Positions 1 through 5,325 are shown, numbered from the stretch's first letter. The stretch is DNA of 9,100 nucleotides from an uncultured Ruminococcus sp. (GCA_946544695.1 CAMNMO010000092.1:1-9100), one strand, 5' to 3'. A program made the numbers and translations. The notes: generated by a model from the sequence alone, not told the origin.

Positions 1-108
1 CTTGGATTCCTCTGCCTTAGACTCCTCAGCCTTGCTTTCTTCAGCCTTAGACTCCTCTGCCTTGCTTTCCTCAGCCTTAGACTCTTCTTCAGCCTTGCTT
101 TCCTCAGT
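1..108 (-). repeat. 15-bp coding minisatellite (SKAEE pentapeptide repeats)
   Basis: Six KAEE(S) units lie in frame at the 3' end of the minus-strand secreted-protein gene and run off the window. Each 15-bp unit encodes Ser-Lys-Ala-Glu-Glu. The serine codon alternates between TCT and AGC from unit to unit, so the true DNA period is about 30 bp. One unit has an extra Glu codon (around 91-93). The product would be a highly charged, probably helical or extended spacer. Confidence 0.9.
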
Positions 109-714
109 CTCAGCTGCAACGGGAGCGCCGAAGTCGATGGTCATGGAAAGAGTACCGCCCTTGAAAGCGCCCTCTTCGTCCCAGCCTGCTACCTCGGGGC
201 GAGCGGGGATAGTAACCTCACCTGTCTCCTTGTCAACTTCATCGGTAGGTCTGATATGGATACGGAAACCGCTTTCCTTATCCTGTTCAGCTACGGTTAT
301 AGCGTTTACAGAATCCAGTATGATCTCCTCGCCGTCGTTGGTAACGAACTTAGCATCGGAAATTGTAACATCATAAGGGAAGCTGTCTTCGGGCAGGTTG
401 CATACCATAACGCCCATGTCGCCCAGTGTGCCCTTGCCTTCCATAGTGGTATCGGTCAGGACTTCATTGATAGAGTAGTTGATCTCGATCTTACCGTCCT
501 CTGTGATACCGCACCAGTCGCCCTGGTTCCACTTCCACTGCTGGCTCATGTAGAAGCCCATAGCACCTACGCTGAACCAACCGTCGTTCTTGTCGGTCTC
601 AGTCTTGCTGGGGTAAACGACATCACTGAGTTTTGTAGCAGAAACTGAAACTGCCATCATTGATGCAGCGATTACTGCTGCGGACAGACCTGCAATGATC
701 CTTTTTGCCTTCAT
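1..714 (-). CDS. Secreted protein of unknown function with SKAEE-repeat tail (3' end outside window)
   Basis: I do not recognise the family. The start is the ATG at 714-712, with a GGAGGA ribosome binding site (722-727) seven bases upstream. Residues 1-26 form a Sec signal peptide: a basic start (MKAKR), a hydrophobic Ala-rich core and a likely cleavage site after SVSA. The mature part (about residues 27-200) is rich in Trp, Tyr, Gly and Asp, with a segment near residues 55-75 containing MSQQWKWNQGDWCG. It looks like a compact beta-rich extracellular domain. From about residue 203 the chain becomes a run of SKAEE repeats that leaves the window at residue 238 without a stop codon. The protein is exported and may be surface-attached or a secreted accessory protein. 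A carbohydrate-related role would fit the aromatic-rich domain and the cre-like site upstream, but this is speculation. The reading frame and export signal are secure; the function is not. Confidence 0.85.
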   Translation of the reverse strand, partial: MKAKRIIAGLSAAVIAASMMAVSVSATKLSDVVYPSKTETDKNDGWFSVGAMGFYMSQQWKWNQGDWCGITEDGKIEINYSINEVLTDTTMEGKGTLGDMGVMVCNLPEDSFPYDVTISDAKFVTNDGEEIILDSVNAITVAEQDKESGFRIHIRPTDEVDKETGEVTIPARPEVAGWDEEGAFKGGTLSMTIDFGAPVAAETEESKAEEESKAEESKAEESKAEESKAEESKAEESK

Positions 715-801
715 GTTCTATTCCTCCGTATTTCACATTATTTTTCAGGGTCATTCCTTCCCCTTACCTTGATTAGAGTATATCCTAAATCGCTTAATAT
801 T

Positions 802-830
802 TATATCAAAAAAATAATTTTAATATTCAA
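802..830 (-). promoter_or_regulatory. Candidate promoter of the minus-strand secreted-protein gene
   Basis: Reading the minus strand, a TTGAAT -35-like box (830-825) is followed by AT-only DNA and a -10-like region. GATATA (807-802) lies at 17-bp spacing and TATAAA (805-800) at 19-bp spacing. The whole stretch 790-840 is extremely AT-rich, so several other placements are possible. It lies about 90 bp upstream of the ATG at 714. Confidence 0.35.
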
Positions 831-843
831 AAGTTAATATAAA

Positions 844-858
844 CTGGAAACGTTTACT
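844..858. promoter_or_regulatory. cre-like / LacI-family operator
   Basis: The sequence CTGGAAACGTTTACT fits the catabolite-response consensus WTGNAANCGNWNNCW at every position but the first. It is centred on AAACGTTT. It lies just upstream of the candidate minus-strand promoter and about 130 bp from that gene's start. CcpA or another LacI-family regulator would recognise this type of site. An upstream placement can mean activation, while repression would be expected if the real promoter overlaps it. Confidence 0.5.
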
Positions 859-1099
859 TGGTGCATATAGACGTGGGCATGCCGTCTGTTTTATATATTC
901 GGAGGTCACCGTTAATAGATAGTACACCCTTGAACAGCGCAGTACAGTTGGGGGTGTACTACACTGTACTGCCTGTGTGCAGTACACTTATGAACGGGCG
1001 CAGAACACTCGGACAGCTATATCCTGATGCATACTGCACTATGTGCATGTGTAAATTCGCCGCCTAATTGTATGATATGCTGAAGTTATAGCCGAATGC
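859..1099. other. Divergent intergenic region without a convincing gene
   Basis: No convincing gene is seen here. The only plus-strand reading frame (858-1067) needs a TTG start without a ribosome binding site. It encodes a peptide with no hydrophobic core or recognisable domain. The stretch holds a cluster of GTAC-centred repeats (920-988) and a short imperfect inverted repeat around GGCATGCC (869-887). Nothing recognisable is seen between about 1004 and 1099. Confidence 0.6.
920..988. repeat. Cluster of interlocked GTAC-centred inverted repeats
   Basis: Five GTAC cores occur in 70 bp. Two perfect 10-bp inverted repeats overlap: TAGTACACCC (920-929) with GGGTGTACTA (952-961), and GCAGTACAGT (939-948) with ACTGTACTGC (963-972). 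A further TACACT half-site lies at 983-988. The half-sites resemble those of the operator at 1131-1157 (GTGTACTAC occurs in both), so they may be degenerate binding sites for the same GntR regulator. As RNA, the two stems could form alternately but not together. Confidence 0.6.
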
Positions 1100-1128
1100 T
1101 TGACAAATCAGGGAGATGGTGGTAATCT
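1100..1128 (+). promoter_or_regulatory. Sigma-A promoter of the lipoprotein-ytrA-ABC operon
   Basis: A perfect -35 TTGACA (1100-1105) is followed after 17 bp by TAATCT (1123-1128), a weak -10 that keeps the key T, A and final T. Transcription would start near 1135, inside the inverted repeat 1131-1157. A bound repressor would therefore block initiation directly. The promoter faces the small membrane protein, the two lipoproteins and the GntR/ABC genes. Confidence 0.65.
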
Positions 1129-1130
1129 AT

Positions 1131-1157
1131 AAGTGTACTACGACAGATAATACACTT
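1131..1157. promoter_or_regulatory. YtrA-type GntR operator (AAGTGTA-N13-TACACTT)
   Basis: Two perfect 7-bp inverted half-sites, AAGTGTA (1131-1137) and TACACTT (1151-1157), are separated by 13 bp. From memory, the published B. subtilis YtrA site is AGTGTA-N13-TACACT, so sequence and spacing both agree. The site lies three bases after the -10 box, over the expected transcription start, which is a classic repressor position. The YtrA-type GntR gene lies 1.3 kb downstream in the same direction, which suggests autoregulation of the whole operon. Confidence 0.75.
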
Positions 1158-1173
1158 GGTACACATAGGACAG

Positions 1174-1341
1174 ATGAAAAGAAACAACAAAAAAAGTCTG
1201 CGGGTGCAGGCAGAAAGGTCGGACAAAATGAGAGAGATATTGCCGTTGGCAGTCAGTGCGCTGGGCTTTTGCCTGTATCTTGCGGGATACGGCAAAAGCG
1301 GACATTATGAGGAAGAAAAAAGAGAAGAAGACGATATCTGA
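1174..1341 (+). CDS. Small single-pass membrane protein, first gene of the ytrA-type operon
   Basis: This 55-residue frame has a strongly basic N-terminus (MKRNNKKSLR), one hydrophobic segment at about residues 23-37 (PLAVSALGFCLYLAG) and a very acidic tail (EEEKREEDD). The positive-inside rule predicts the N-terminus in the cytoplasm. Neither possible start has a strong ribosome binding site: AGGA lies only 3 bases before ATG 1174, and AAAGG lies 9 bases before ATG 1228, which would give 37 residues. It is the first frame after the predicted transcription start near 1135. I recall that B. subtilis ytr operons also begin with a short protein gene (ytrG) before ytrA, so a similar role is possible, but I see no sequence match I can vouch for. 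It could also be a non-coding leader. Confidence 0.5.
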   Translation: MKRNNKKSLRVQAERSDKMREILPLAVSALGFCLYLAGYGKSGHYEEEKREEDDI

Positions 1342-1374
1342 TACATAATGTACTATTTTATAAGGAGGACAACG

Positions 1375-1797
1375 ATGAAAAAGAAAGCAGCAGTTATATG
1401 CGCAGCGGCATTGGCACTGACCCTTACAGGCTGTGCACAGGATTTTACCATTGCCTATGGTGATTCGCAGATCTATTCTCAGGACGATATCAGCGCAGCA
1501 CTTGGTACGTTGGAAGATTTTTTTGAGAGCGATGGATTTTACAGCAGGTGCGACCTGCACTCGCTGGAGTATGGCGGTGACGATTATGTTACCACAGATG
1601 AGCTTGACAACGCAGCACAGTGCTGTGAAGCTAAGGGACTTCCCGTACCCGACGAGGTCATCATGCTGGAGAGCAGTTTTCGGTCACCTATATTCGATAC
1701 AGGTTCTATGAACAGATACACCGATTACAACTGGAACTGGTATCTCGGCAGATGTCAGGGCGGCAGCTGGTATGTATACAGCTGGGGTGAAGGTTAA
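1375..1797 (+). CDS. Small lipoprotein, unknown function (paralogue 1)
   Basis: The product has 140 residues. The ATG at 1375 has an AAGGAGG site (1362-1368) six bases upstream. A frame open from 1348 is ignored because it lacks such a site and would precede the signal peptide. The signal peptide is MKKKAAV followed by a hydrophobic core, and the lipobox LTGC places the lipidated Cys at residue 20, so the mature protein should be anchored on the outer face of the membrane. The mature part is acidic (pI low by eye) with few hydrophobic stretches. It ends in a motif seen in many Firmicutes lipoproteins: FRSP (about 106-109), then Trp/Tyr-rich WNWYLGR, then GGSWYVYSWGEG at the C-terminus. The next gene is a diverged copy. 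Being in the YtrA-controlled transcript, it may be an extracellular partner or sensor for the ABC transporter. That role is inferred. Confidence 0.9.
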   Translation: MKKKAAVICAAALALTLTGCAQDFTIAYGDSQIYSQDDISAALGTLEDFFESDGFYSRCDLHSLEYGGDDYVTTDELDNAAQCCEAKGLPVPDEVIMLESSFRSPIFDTGSMNRYTDYNWNWYLGRCQGGSWYVYSWGEG

Positions 1798-1808
1798 GGA
1801 GGAATATA

Positions 1809-2240
1809 ATGAACAGAGCAAAGATATTTGCAATGGCGGCTGTACTTTCGGTCCTGCTTTCAGGCTGCGGATCGGATCAGCAGTTTAAGACCAATATGGA
1901 ATCGCAGAAGTACGGTCCCGATGATCTTCATTTTGCGACAAATTACATAAATGAAGATTTCGGGAAACTTGGATATGTTCTTGATGAGGTCGATTATCTG
2001 GGCGACAGTGACTGCGGCGAAGGCAAGGTCAATATGATAAACAAGATCTTTGATACCAAGTACACCGACTGCATGGGGTTCAGCTTTGATGCTCACGATT
2101 CCAGGAGTCCTGTATGGATAGTTAAAAATCTGGTCAGCGGCAGAGGCATACGCTTGGGCGGTCTTGATGACCAGCTGATATGGTTTGCCAGGACCGATGA
2201 CGGAGAGTGGGAAAAGGTCTGGGAGGGCGAGATAGAATAG
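1809..2240 (+). CDS. Small lipoprotein, unknown function (paralogue 2)
   Basis: The product has 143 residues. AAGGAGG (1796-1802) overlaps the stop codon of the preceding gene and lies six bases before the ATG, so the two are translated as a pair. The lipobox LSGC again puts the lipidated Cys at residue 20. It aligns with its neighbour at several points: SQ-x-Y-xx-DD early in the mature protein, a YLGD/YGGD motif, SRSP against FRSP, and a C-terminal W-x(3)-R-x(3-4)-G-x-W ending GE. Overall identity is low, so this is an old tandem duplication. It has lost the Trp-rich WNWYLGR segment of copy 1, retaining LIWFAR. Probably exported and membrane-anchored; partner unknown. Confidence 0.9.
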   Translation: MNRAKIFAMAAVLSVLLSGCGSDQQFKTNMESQKYGPDDLHFATNYINEDFGKLGYVLDEVDYLGDSDCGEGKVNMINKIFDTKYTDCMGFSFDAHDSRSPVWIVKNLVSGRGIRLGGLDDQLIWFARTDDGEWEKVWEGEIE

Positions 2241-2275
2241 ATAAAGTATGATGAGCCCGAACAGGTATAGTCTGC

Positions 2276-2291
2276 GGGTGGGCGGGCGGGG
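2276..2291 (+). other. G-quadruplex motif with single-base loops
   Basis: GGGTGGGCGGGCGGGG has four G-runs of at least three, separated by loops of one base, the class expected to form the most stable parallel quadruplexes. It lies on the coding strand, so it would also be present in the operon mRNA, 36 bases after the lipoprotein stop codon. Confidence 0.75.
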
Positions 2292-2410
2292 AAGCTGAAT
2301 GTGTGACAGCACAGCGGCTCACCTGAAAAGAAAAACAGATAACGACTGCCCGCAGTAAGGGTGAAAGAAAAGAGACAGCACACCAAGGAACAACAAAACG
2401 ATCTGATGAG

Positions 2411-2416
2411 AGGAGG
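2411..2416 (+). promoter_or_regulatory. Ribosome binding site deciding the TTG start of the GntR gene
   Basis: AGGAGG lies 7 bases before TTG 2424. Upstream in-frame starts at GTG 2361 and ATG 2406 have no properly spaced site, and the extra residues they would add are not part of the GntR fold. Confidence 0.8.
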
Positions 2417-2423
2417 AAAGCTC

Positions 2424-2792
2424 TTGATAAATATAGACCTGACAGGCAGGATCCCCATATACGAGCAGATCTGCAAAGGATTCTCAGAGCTGATAGGCAG
2501 CGGGGCTTTGCAGGAAAATGACAAACTGCCTGGGGCGAGAACACTTGCCAAAGAACTGGGACTCAATCCGAACACCGTTGCTAAGGCTTACAGCAGGCTG
2601 GAGCATGACGGCATAATCTATTCAGTGGCAGGCAAGGGCTGCTTTGTGGCTAAGCAGAAGGGGCATATCGAGAAAAAGCTGTTTGAAGCTTTCGATTCTG
2701 CCGCTGTTGCCGCCATGAGAGCAGGAGTTACTGCTGATGAGCTTAAAAAGCGTGTTGATGAGCTCGGTATGGAAGAGGAGGACAACGTATGA
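2424..2792 (+). CDS. ytrA: GntR-family transcriptional repressor, YtrA subfamily
   Basis: The product has 122 residues from a TTG start and opens with the typical YtrA-type sequence INIDLTGRIPIYEQI. Residues 1-70 form the winged helix-turn-helix: GALQENDKLPGARTLAKELG, then the recognition helix LNPNTVAKAYSRLEHDG, then the wing ending in GKGCFV. The remaining 50 residues are a short helical dimerisation tail (KKRVDELGMEEEDNV), as in YtrA proteins and far shorter than the ligand domains of FadR or HutC types. Its stop codon overlaps the ATPase start (ATGA), so the two are translationally coupled. Known YtrA repressors control ABC transporter operons induced by cell-wall antibiotics. A matching operator lies at the promoter at 1131-1157, so autoregulation is likely. 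The inducer is unknown. The symbol is used in the subfamily sense. Confidence 0.9.
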   Translation: MINIDLTGRIPIYEQICKGFSELIGSGALQENDKLPGARTLAKELGLNPNTVAKAYSRLEHDGIIYSVAGKGCFVAKQKGHIEKKLFEAFDSAAVAAMRAGVTADELKKRVDELGMEEEDNV

Positions 2793-3721
2793 TAGAGATA
2801 AAAGATGTCACCATGAGGTTTGACAAAAACAAGGGTGACAAAGAGCGCTTCACTGCTGTTGACCATGTCAGCATCGAGATACCCGATAGCTGCATCTACG
2901 GATTTCTCGGGTCGAACGGTGCAGGCAAAAGTACGCTCATGCGCCTTATGTGCGGTGTTTACCCTTGCAGTGAGGGAAGCATAAAGATAGACGGCAGAGA
3001 GGTATTCAACGACCCCGAAGCTAAGGGAAAGATATTCTTTGTCAATGACGAGACTATACAGTATTCCACATATACACTCAAGGATCTGAAAAATTACTAT
3101 AAAAGCTACTACCCCGAGTTTTCCGATGAGGTGTTCGACAGGCTGACAGCTAAGTTGTCGCTGCCGCAGAACAAGCGCATGTCGCAGTTCTCAAAGGGTA
3201 TGAAGCGTCAGGCAGTCGTCGTTGCGGCACTCAGCTGCAAGACAAAGTATATCATGCTCGATGAAGCCTTTGACGGTCTCGACCCTGCAATGAGAAAGAT
3301 CATAAAGACTATGATAGTCGATGAACTGATGGACAGAAATGCAGCAATGATAGTGTCGTCTCACAACGTTGCCGAGATCAATGAGCTTTGTGACAGGGCT
3401 ATGCTTATCCATCAGGGTCACCTGATATTTGCCAATGAGATAGACGAGATAAAGAGCAGCTTCTGCAAGGTGCAGACAGCACTCAGCGGCAAAGTGATGA
3501 CAAAAGAAATGGCAGAACAGGCAGGTCTGAACATAATGCAGTTTTCGACCATGGGCAGTGTGGCACAGATGATCGCCAGGGGCAGCGCAGATGAATGCAT
3601 CGCCAAACTGAGATCACTGTCTCCCATACTGCTTGAAGCAGTGCCGCTGACATTGGAGGAGATTTTCATATACGAGCTGGAGGTGCGAGGCTATGGCGCA
3701 GACATACTTAAAGAAGATTGA
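2789..3721 (+). CDS. ABC transporter ATP-binding protein (YtrB-like)
   Basis: The product has 310 residues and starts at ATG 2789, with AGAGGAGG (2774-2781) upstream. The nucleotide-binding domain covers residues 1-220: Walker A GSNGAGKST (41-49), a Q-loop region FFVNDE (83-88) without Gln, a degenerate signature FSKGMKRQ (134-141), Walker B YIMLDE (154-159) with the catalytic Glu159, D-loop DGLDP (162-166), and switch His192 in SSHN. The signature with SKGMK rather than LSGGQ is common in ABC-2 type exporters and YtrB/EcsA-like ATPases. An insertion rich in Lys and Asp (12-20) precedes the aromatic stacking region. The last 90 residues form an accessory domain typical of this branch, ending LEEIFIYELE. 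It should power the permease encoded next, whose gene overlaps it by 29 bp. Confidence 0.95.
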   Translation: MIEIKDVTMRFDKNKGDKERFTAVDHVSIEIPDSCIYGFLGSNGAGKSTLMRLMCGVYPCSEGSIKIDGREVFNDPEAKGKIFFVNDETIQYSTYTLKDLKNYYKSYYPEFSDEVFDRLTAKLSLPQNKRMSQFSKGMKRQAVVVAALSCKTKYIMLDEAFDGLDPAMRKIIKTMIVDELMDRNAAMIVSSHNVAEINELCDRAMLIHQGHLIFANEIDEIKSSFCKVQTALSGKVMTKEMAEQAGLNIMQFSTMGSVAQMIARGSADECIAKLRSLSPILLEAVPLTLEEIFIYELEVRGYGADILKED

Positions 3722-5231
3722 TCTTGCCTCAAAGGCGGAATGCCGCAATAGACGAAAGATAAGACTTATACTGCTGATACTGACGATAGCAGGTTCACTT
3801 TTTGAGATAACGGAATACAAGGTCAGGTGGGCAGAAGATTTTAATTATAATTATGCCTACCTGCCCACATCGGGCAATCAGCCTTCTTTTGATGGCTTTC
3901 TCGGTATTTTCCTGATGTTCGTGGCAGCAGCCTGTGGTCTGTTCGCAGTGCACGGTGTGTTCAGTGACCTTACCTCAAAGCAGGTGTCGGACGTTCAGCT
4001 GTCACTCCCCATGAGCGCTAAGGACAGGTTCCTTTCAAAGCTGCTGGCTGTGTTCAAGCTTCACTTGCTGCCTATGATGATAGGCGGTGCAGCAGTCATA
4101 GTGATAGGCAGTGCTGTTCAGAATGGTTTTGACTGTATGGGTTATATAGTCAGATTCCAGCTGGTAACATTTGCCTGTGCACTGTTTGTAGATGCGATAA
4201 GCATATTCTGCATAAGCTGCTGCGGCGCTAAGGCTGAGGGCATATATACTTCGATAATCACAGGTTGCTGCGTGACTTTCACACCTATCCTGCTCGTTAA
4301 TCTGACTACTAACAGATTCTCGGGTGTATCCAATACATTGATATCATTTAAAAAGCCATTCACTTTGTTTGGCGGAATGGTCATCTCGTGGGCTGAGAAG
4401 GAATATTTTATAAATGCTTCCGCATACGTCGAAGGTATACTGTATATCATCGGCAATATTATTGCAAGCTGCCTTCTGATATTTGCGACCTACTTCATCT
4501 ATCGCAGGCGTGACGGCAGACAGGTCGGCAAGCCCATCGTTTACGGACTGTTCCTTGAACTGTTCATGCTTTGGGGACTTATCTCGCTGTTCACCATCGT
4601 GTTCTTCACAGGCGGCTGGCTTATAGGACTGACCATTTCGGCTATAATCTGCATTGTCATACGCATAGTGCTTGCAAGGGCAAAGATAACACCTGTACAC
4701 TTCCTTGCATGGGTGCTGAAATATGCAGCTGCGCTGGCTTTGTTTATAGTTGTTGTAGCAGCGGCATATTTCACGGGCGGATTTGGCTGTTACAAGTTAA
4801 GACCTCACATATATCAGGAAGGCATCACCACATTTCAGGTGGAAACAAGTGAGCGTCCCAACGGAAAATACAGGTGTTTTCAAAGTGTCTGCAATGTCAG
4901 CAGCGCTGATGCCGATGATCAGGCAACAGCAGTAAGTCCCGATGAACTGCGTGAAAAGTACGAAGAGATCAATGCCCTGATAGATGATCACTATACACTC
5001 AGTGACCGCAGCCTGAAAGGTTTCTTGTATGTATTGAGTACAACAAACATGGTGGGAGTTAGTTCAGAAACGGAAAACAGTGTCAGAGTGACTGTAACTC
5101 ACAGTGACGTAAAAGATGTGGATAGTGGTGATTATTACAATTTATCATTTTGGGTCAATGATGAACAGCTTCAGCAACTGAATGAAAGAGCGGGTTCTAT
5201 ATTACAAGAGATAGAATATTACGAGAGATAG
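3693..5231 (+). CDS. ABC-2 type permease with extracytoplasmic C-terminal domain
   Basis: The product has 512 residues. ATG 3693 follows a GGAGG (3679-3683) inside the ATPase gene. About nine hydrophobic segments are visible, near residues 23-40, 66-90, 124-142, 154-176, 182-204, 244-270, 281-304, 308-328 and 339-362. The first loop contains LPMSAKDRFLSKLL (105-118), the cytoplasmic coupling-like motif common in ABC-2 permeases. From about residue 363 to the end lies a roughly 150-residue hydrophilic domain with no further membrane segment. With the N-terminus in the cytoplasm and nine segments, this domain falls outside the cell. It is the last gene of the operon. The transported substrate cannot be told from the sequence. 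YtrA-controlled systems have been tied to bacitracin-like or lipid II-directed stress and to cell-wall traffic. Confidence 0.88.
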   Translation: MAQTYLKKIDLASKAECRNRRKIRLILLILTIAGSLFEITEYKVRWAEDFNYNYAYLPTSGNQPSFDGFLGIFLMFVAAACGLFAVHGVFSDLTSKQVSDVQLSLPMSAKDRFLSKLLAVFKLHLLPMMIGGAAVIVIGSAVQNGFDCMGYIVRFQLVTFACALFVDAISIFCISCCGAKAEGIYTSIITGCCVTFTPILLVNLTTNRFSGVSNTLISFKKPFTLFGGMVISWAEKEYFINASAYVEGILYIIGNIIASCLLIFATYFIYRRRDGRQVGKPIVYGLFLELFMLWGLISLFTIVFFTGGWLIGLTISAIICIVIRIVLARAKITPVHFLAWVLKYAAALALFIVVVAAAYFTGGFGCYKLRPHIYQEGITTFQVETSERPNGKYRCFQSVCNVSSADADDQATAVSPDELREKYEEINALIDDHYTLSDRSLKGFLYVLSTTNMVGVSSETENSVRVTVTHSDVKDVDSGDYYNLSFWVNDEQLQQLNERAGSILQEIEYYER

Positions 5232-5292
5232 AATACTGACACTTGCAAAACGGAGAGAAAAAATATATAATATAAATAGGAGACAACAAAGC

Positions 5293-5325
5293 AGGAGACA
5301 GGGGCAGTATGCCCTTGTCTCCTTT
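5293..5325 (+). terminator. Strong hairpin after the permease gene, probable terminator or 3'-end structure
   Basis: A 14-bp stem (AGGAGACAGGGGCA at 5293-5306 with 5310-5323, one G-T pair) closes on a three-base loop, 62 bases after the permease stop codon. Only TTT follows, so it lacks the U-tract of a classical intrinsic terminator. It may act with the downstream element at 5381-5401 or serve as an RNA-stabilising 3' end. Confidence 0.5.

Larger units (their letters stand above)
2241..2423 (+). other. Intra-operon gap with G-quadruplex motif and long-range stem
   Basis: This 183-base gap between the second lipoprotein gene and the repressor gene has no recognisable gene. It contains a 16-nt G-quadruplex motif (2276-2291) and a 7-bp inverted repeat CTGCGGG (2272-2278) / CCCGCAG (2349-2355) that would enclose about 70 nt. 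The first G-run lies in both, so the two structures would compete. No hairpin with a T-tract is present, so a simple terminator is unlikely. The gap ends with the ribosome binding site at 2411-2416. Confidence 0.55.

Noticed and set aside
2..648. Plus-strand open frames 2-376 and 256-648
   Set aside because: They are antisense shadows of the minus-strand secreted-protein gene, which has a signal peptide, a ribosome binding site and repeats in frame. The Ser/Leu runs arise from the reverse complement of the SKAEE codons.
869..887. Inverted repeat AGACG...CGTCT as a terminator
   Set aside because: The stem is only 5 bp, the T-run after it is short (TGTTTT), and no gene ends upstream on that strand.
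920..972. H-type pseudoknot made of the two 10-bp stems
   Set aside because: The loop that would have to cross the first 10-bp stem is a single base (962), which is too short. The stems are better read as alternatives or as DNA sites.
858..1067. 69-codon plus-strand frame with TTG start
   Set aside because: No ribosome binding site, no hydrophobic or domain pattern, and it runs through the inverted-repeat cluster at 920-988.
1116..1310. 64-codon plus-strand frame
   Set aside because: Its ATG lies between the -35 and -10 boxes of the predicted promoter, and it overlaps the better small membrane-protein frame in another phase.
2248..2298. 16-codon Arg/Gly-rich mini-frame across the G-quadruplex
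   Set aside because: No ribosome binding site and far too short to judge; the G-rich DNA itself explains its Arg/Gly content.
2361..2423. Longer N-terminus for the GntR repressor (GTG 2361 or ATG 2406)
   Set aside because: Neither start has a suitably placed ribosome binding site, and the usual YtrA N-terminus begins at the TTG behind AGGAGG.
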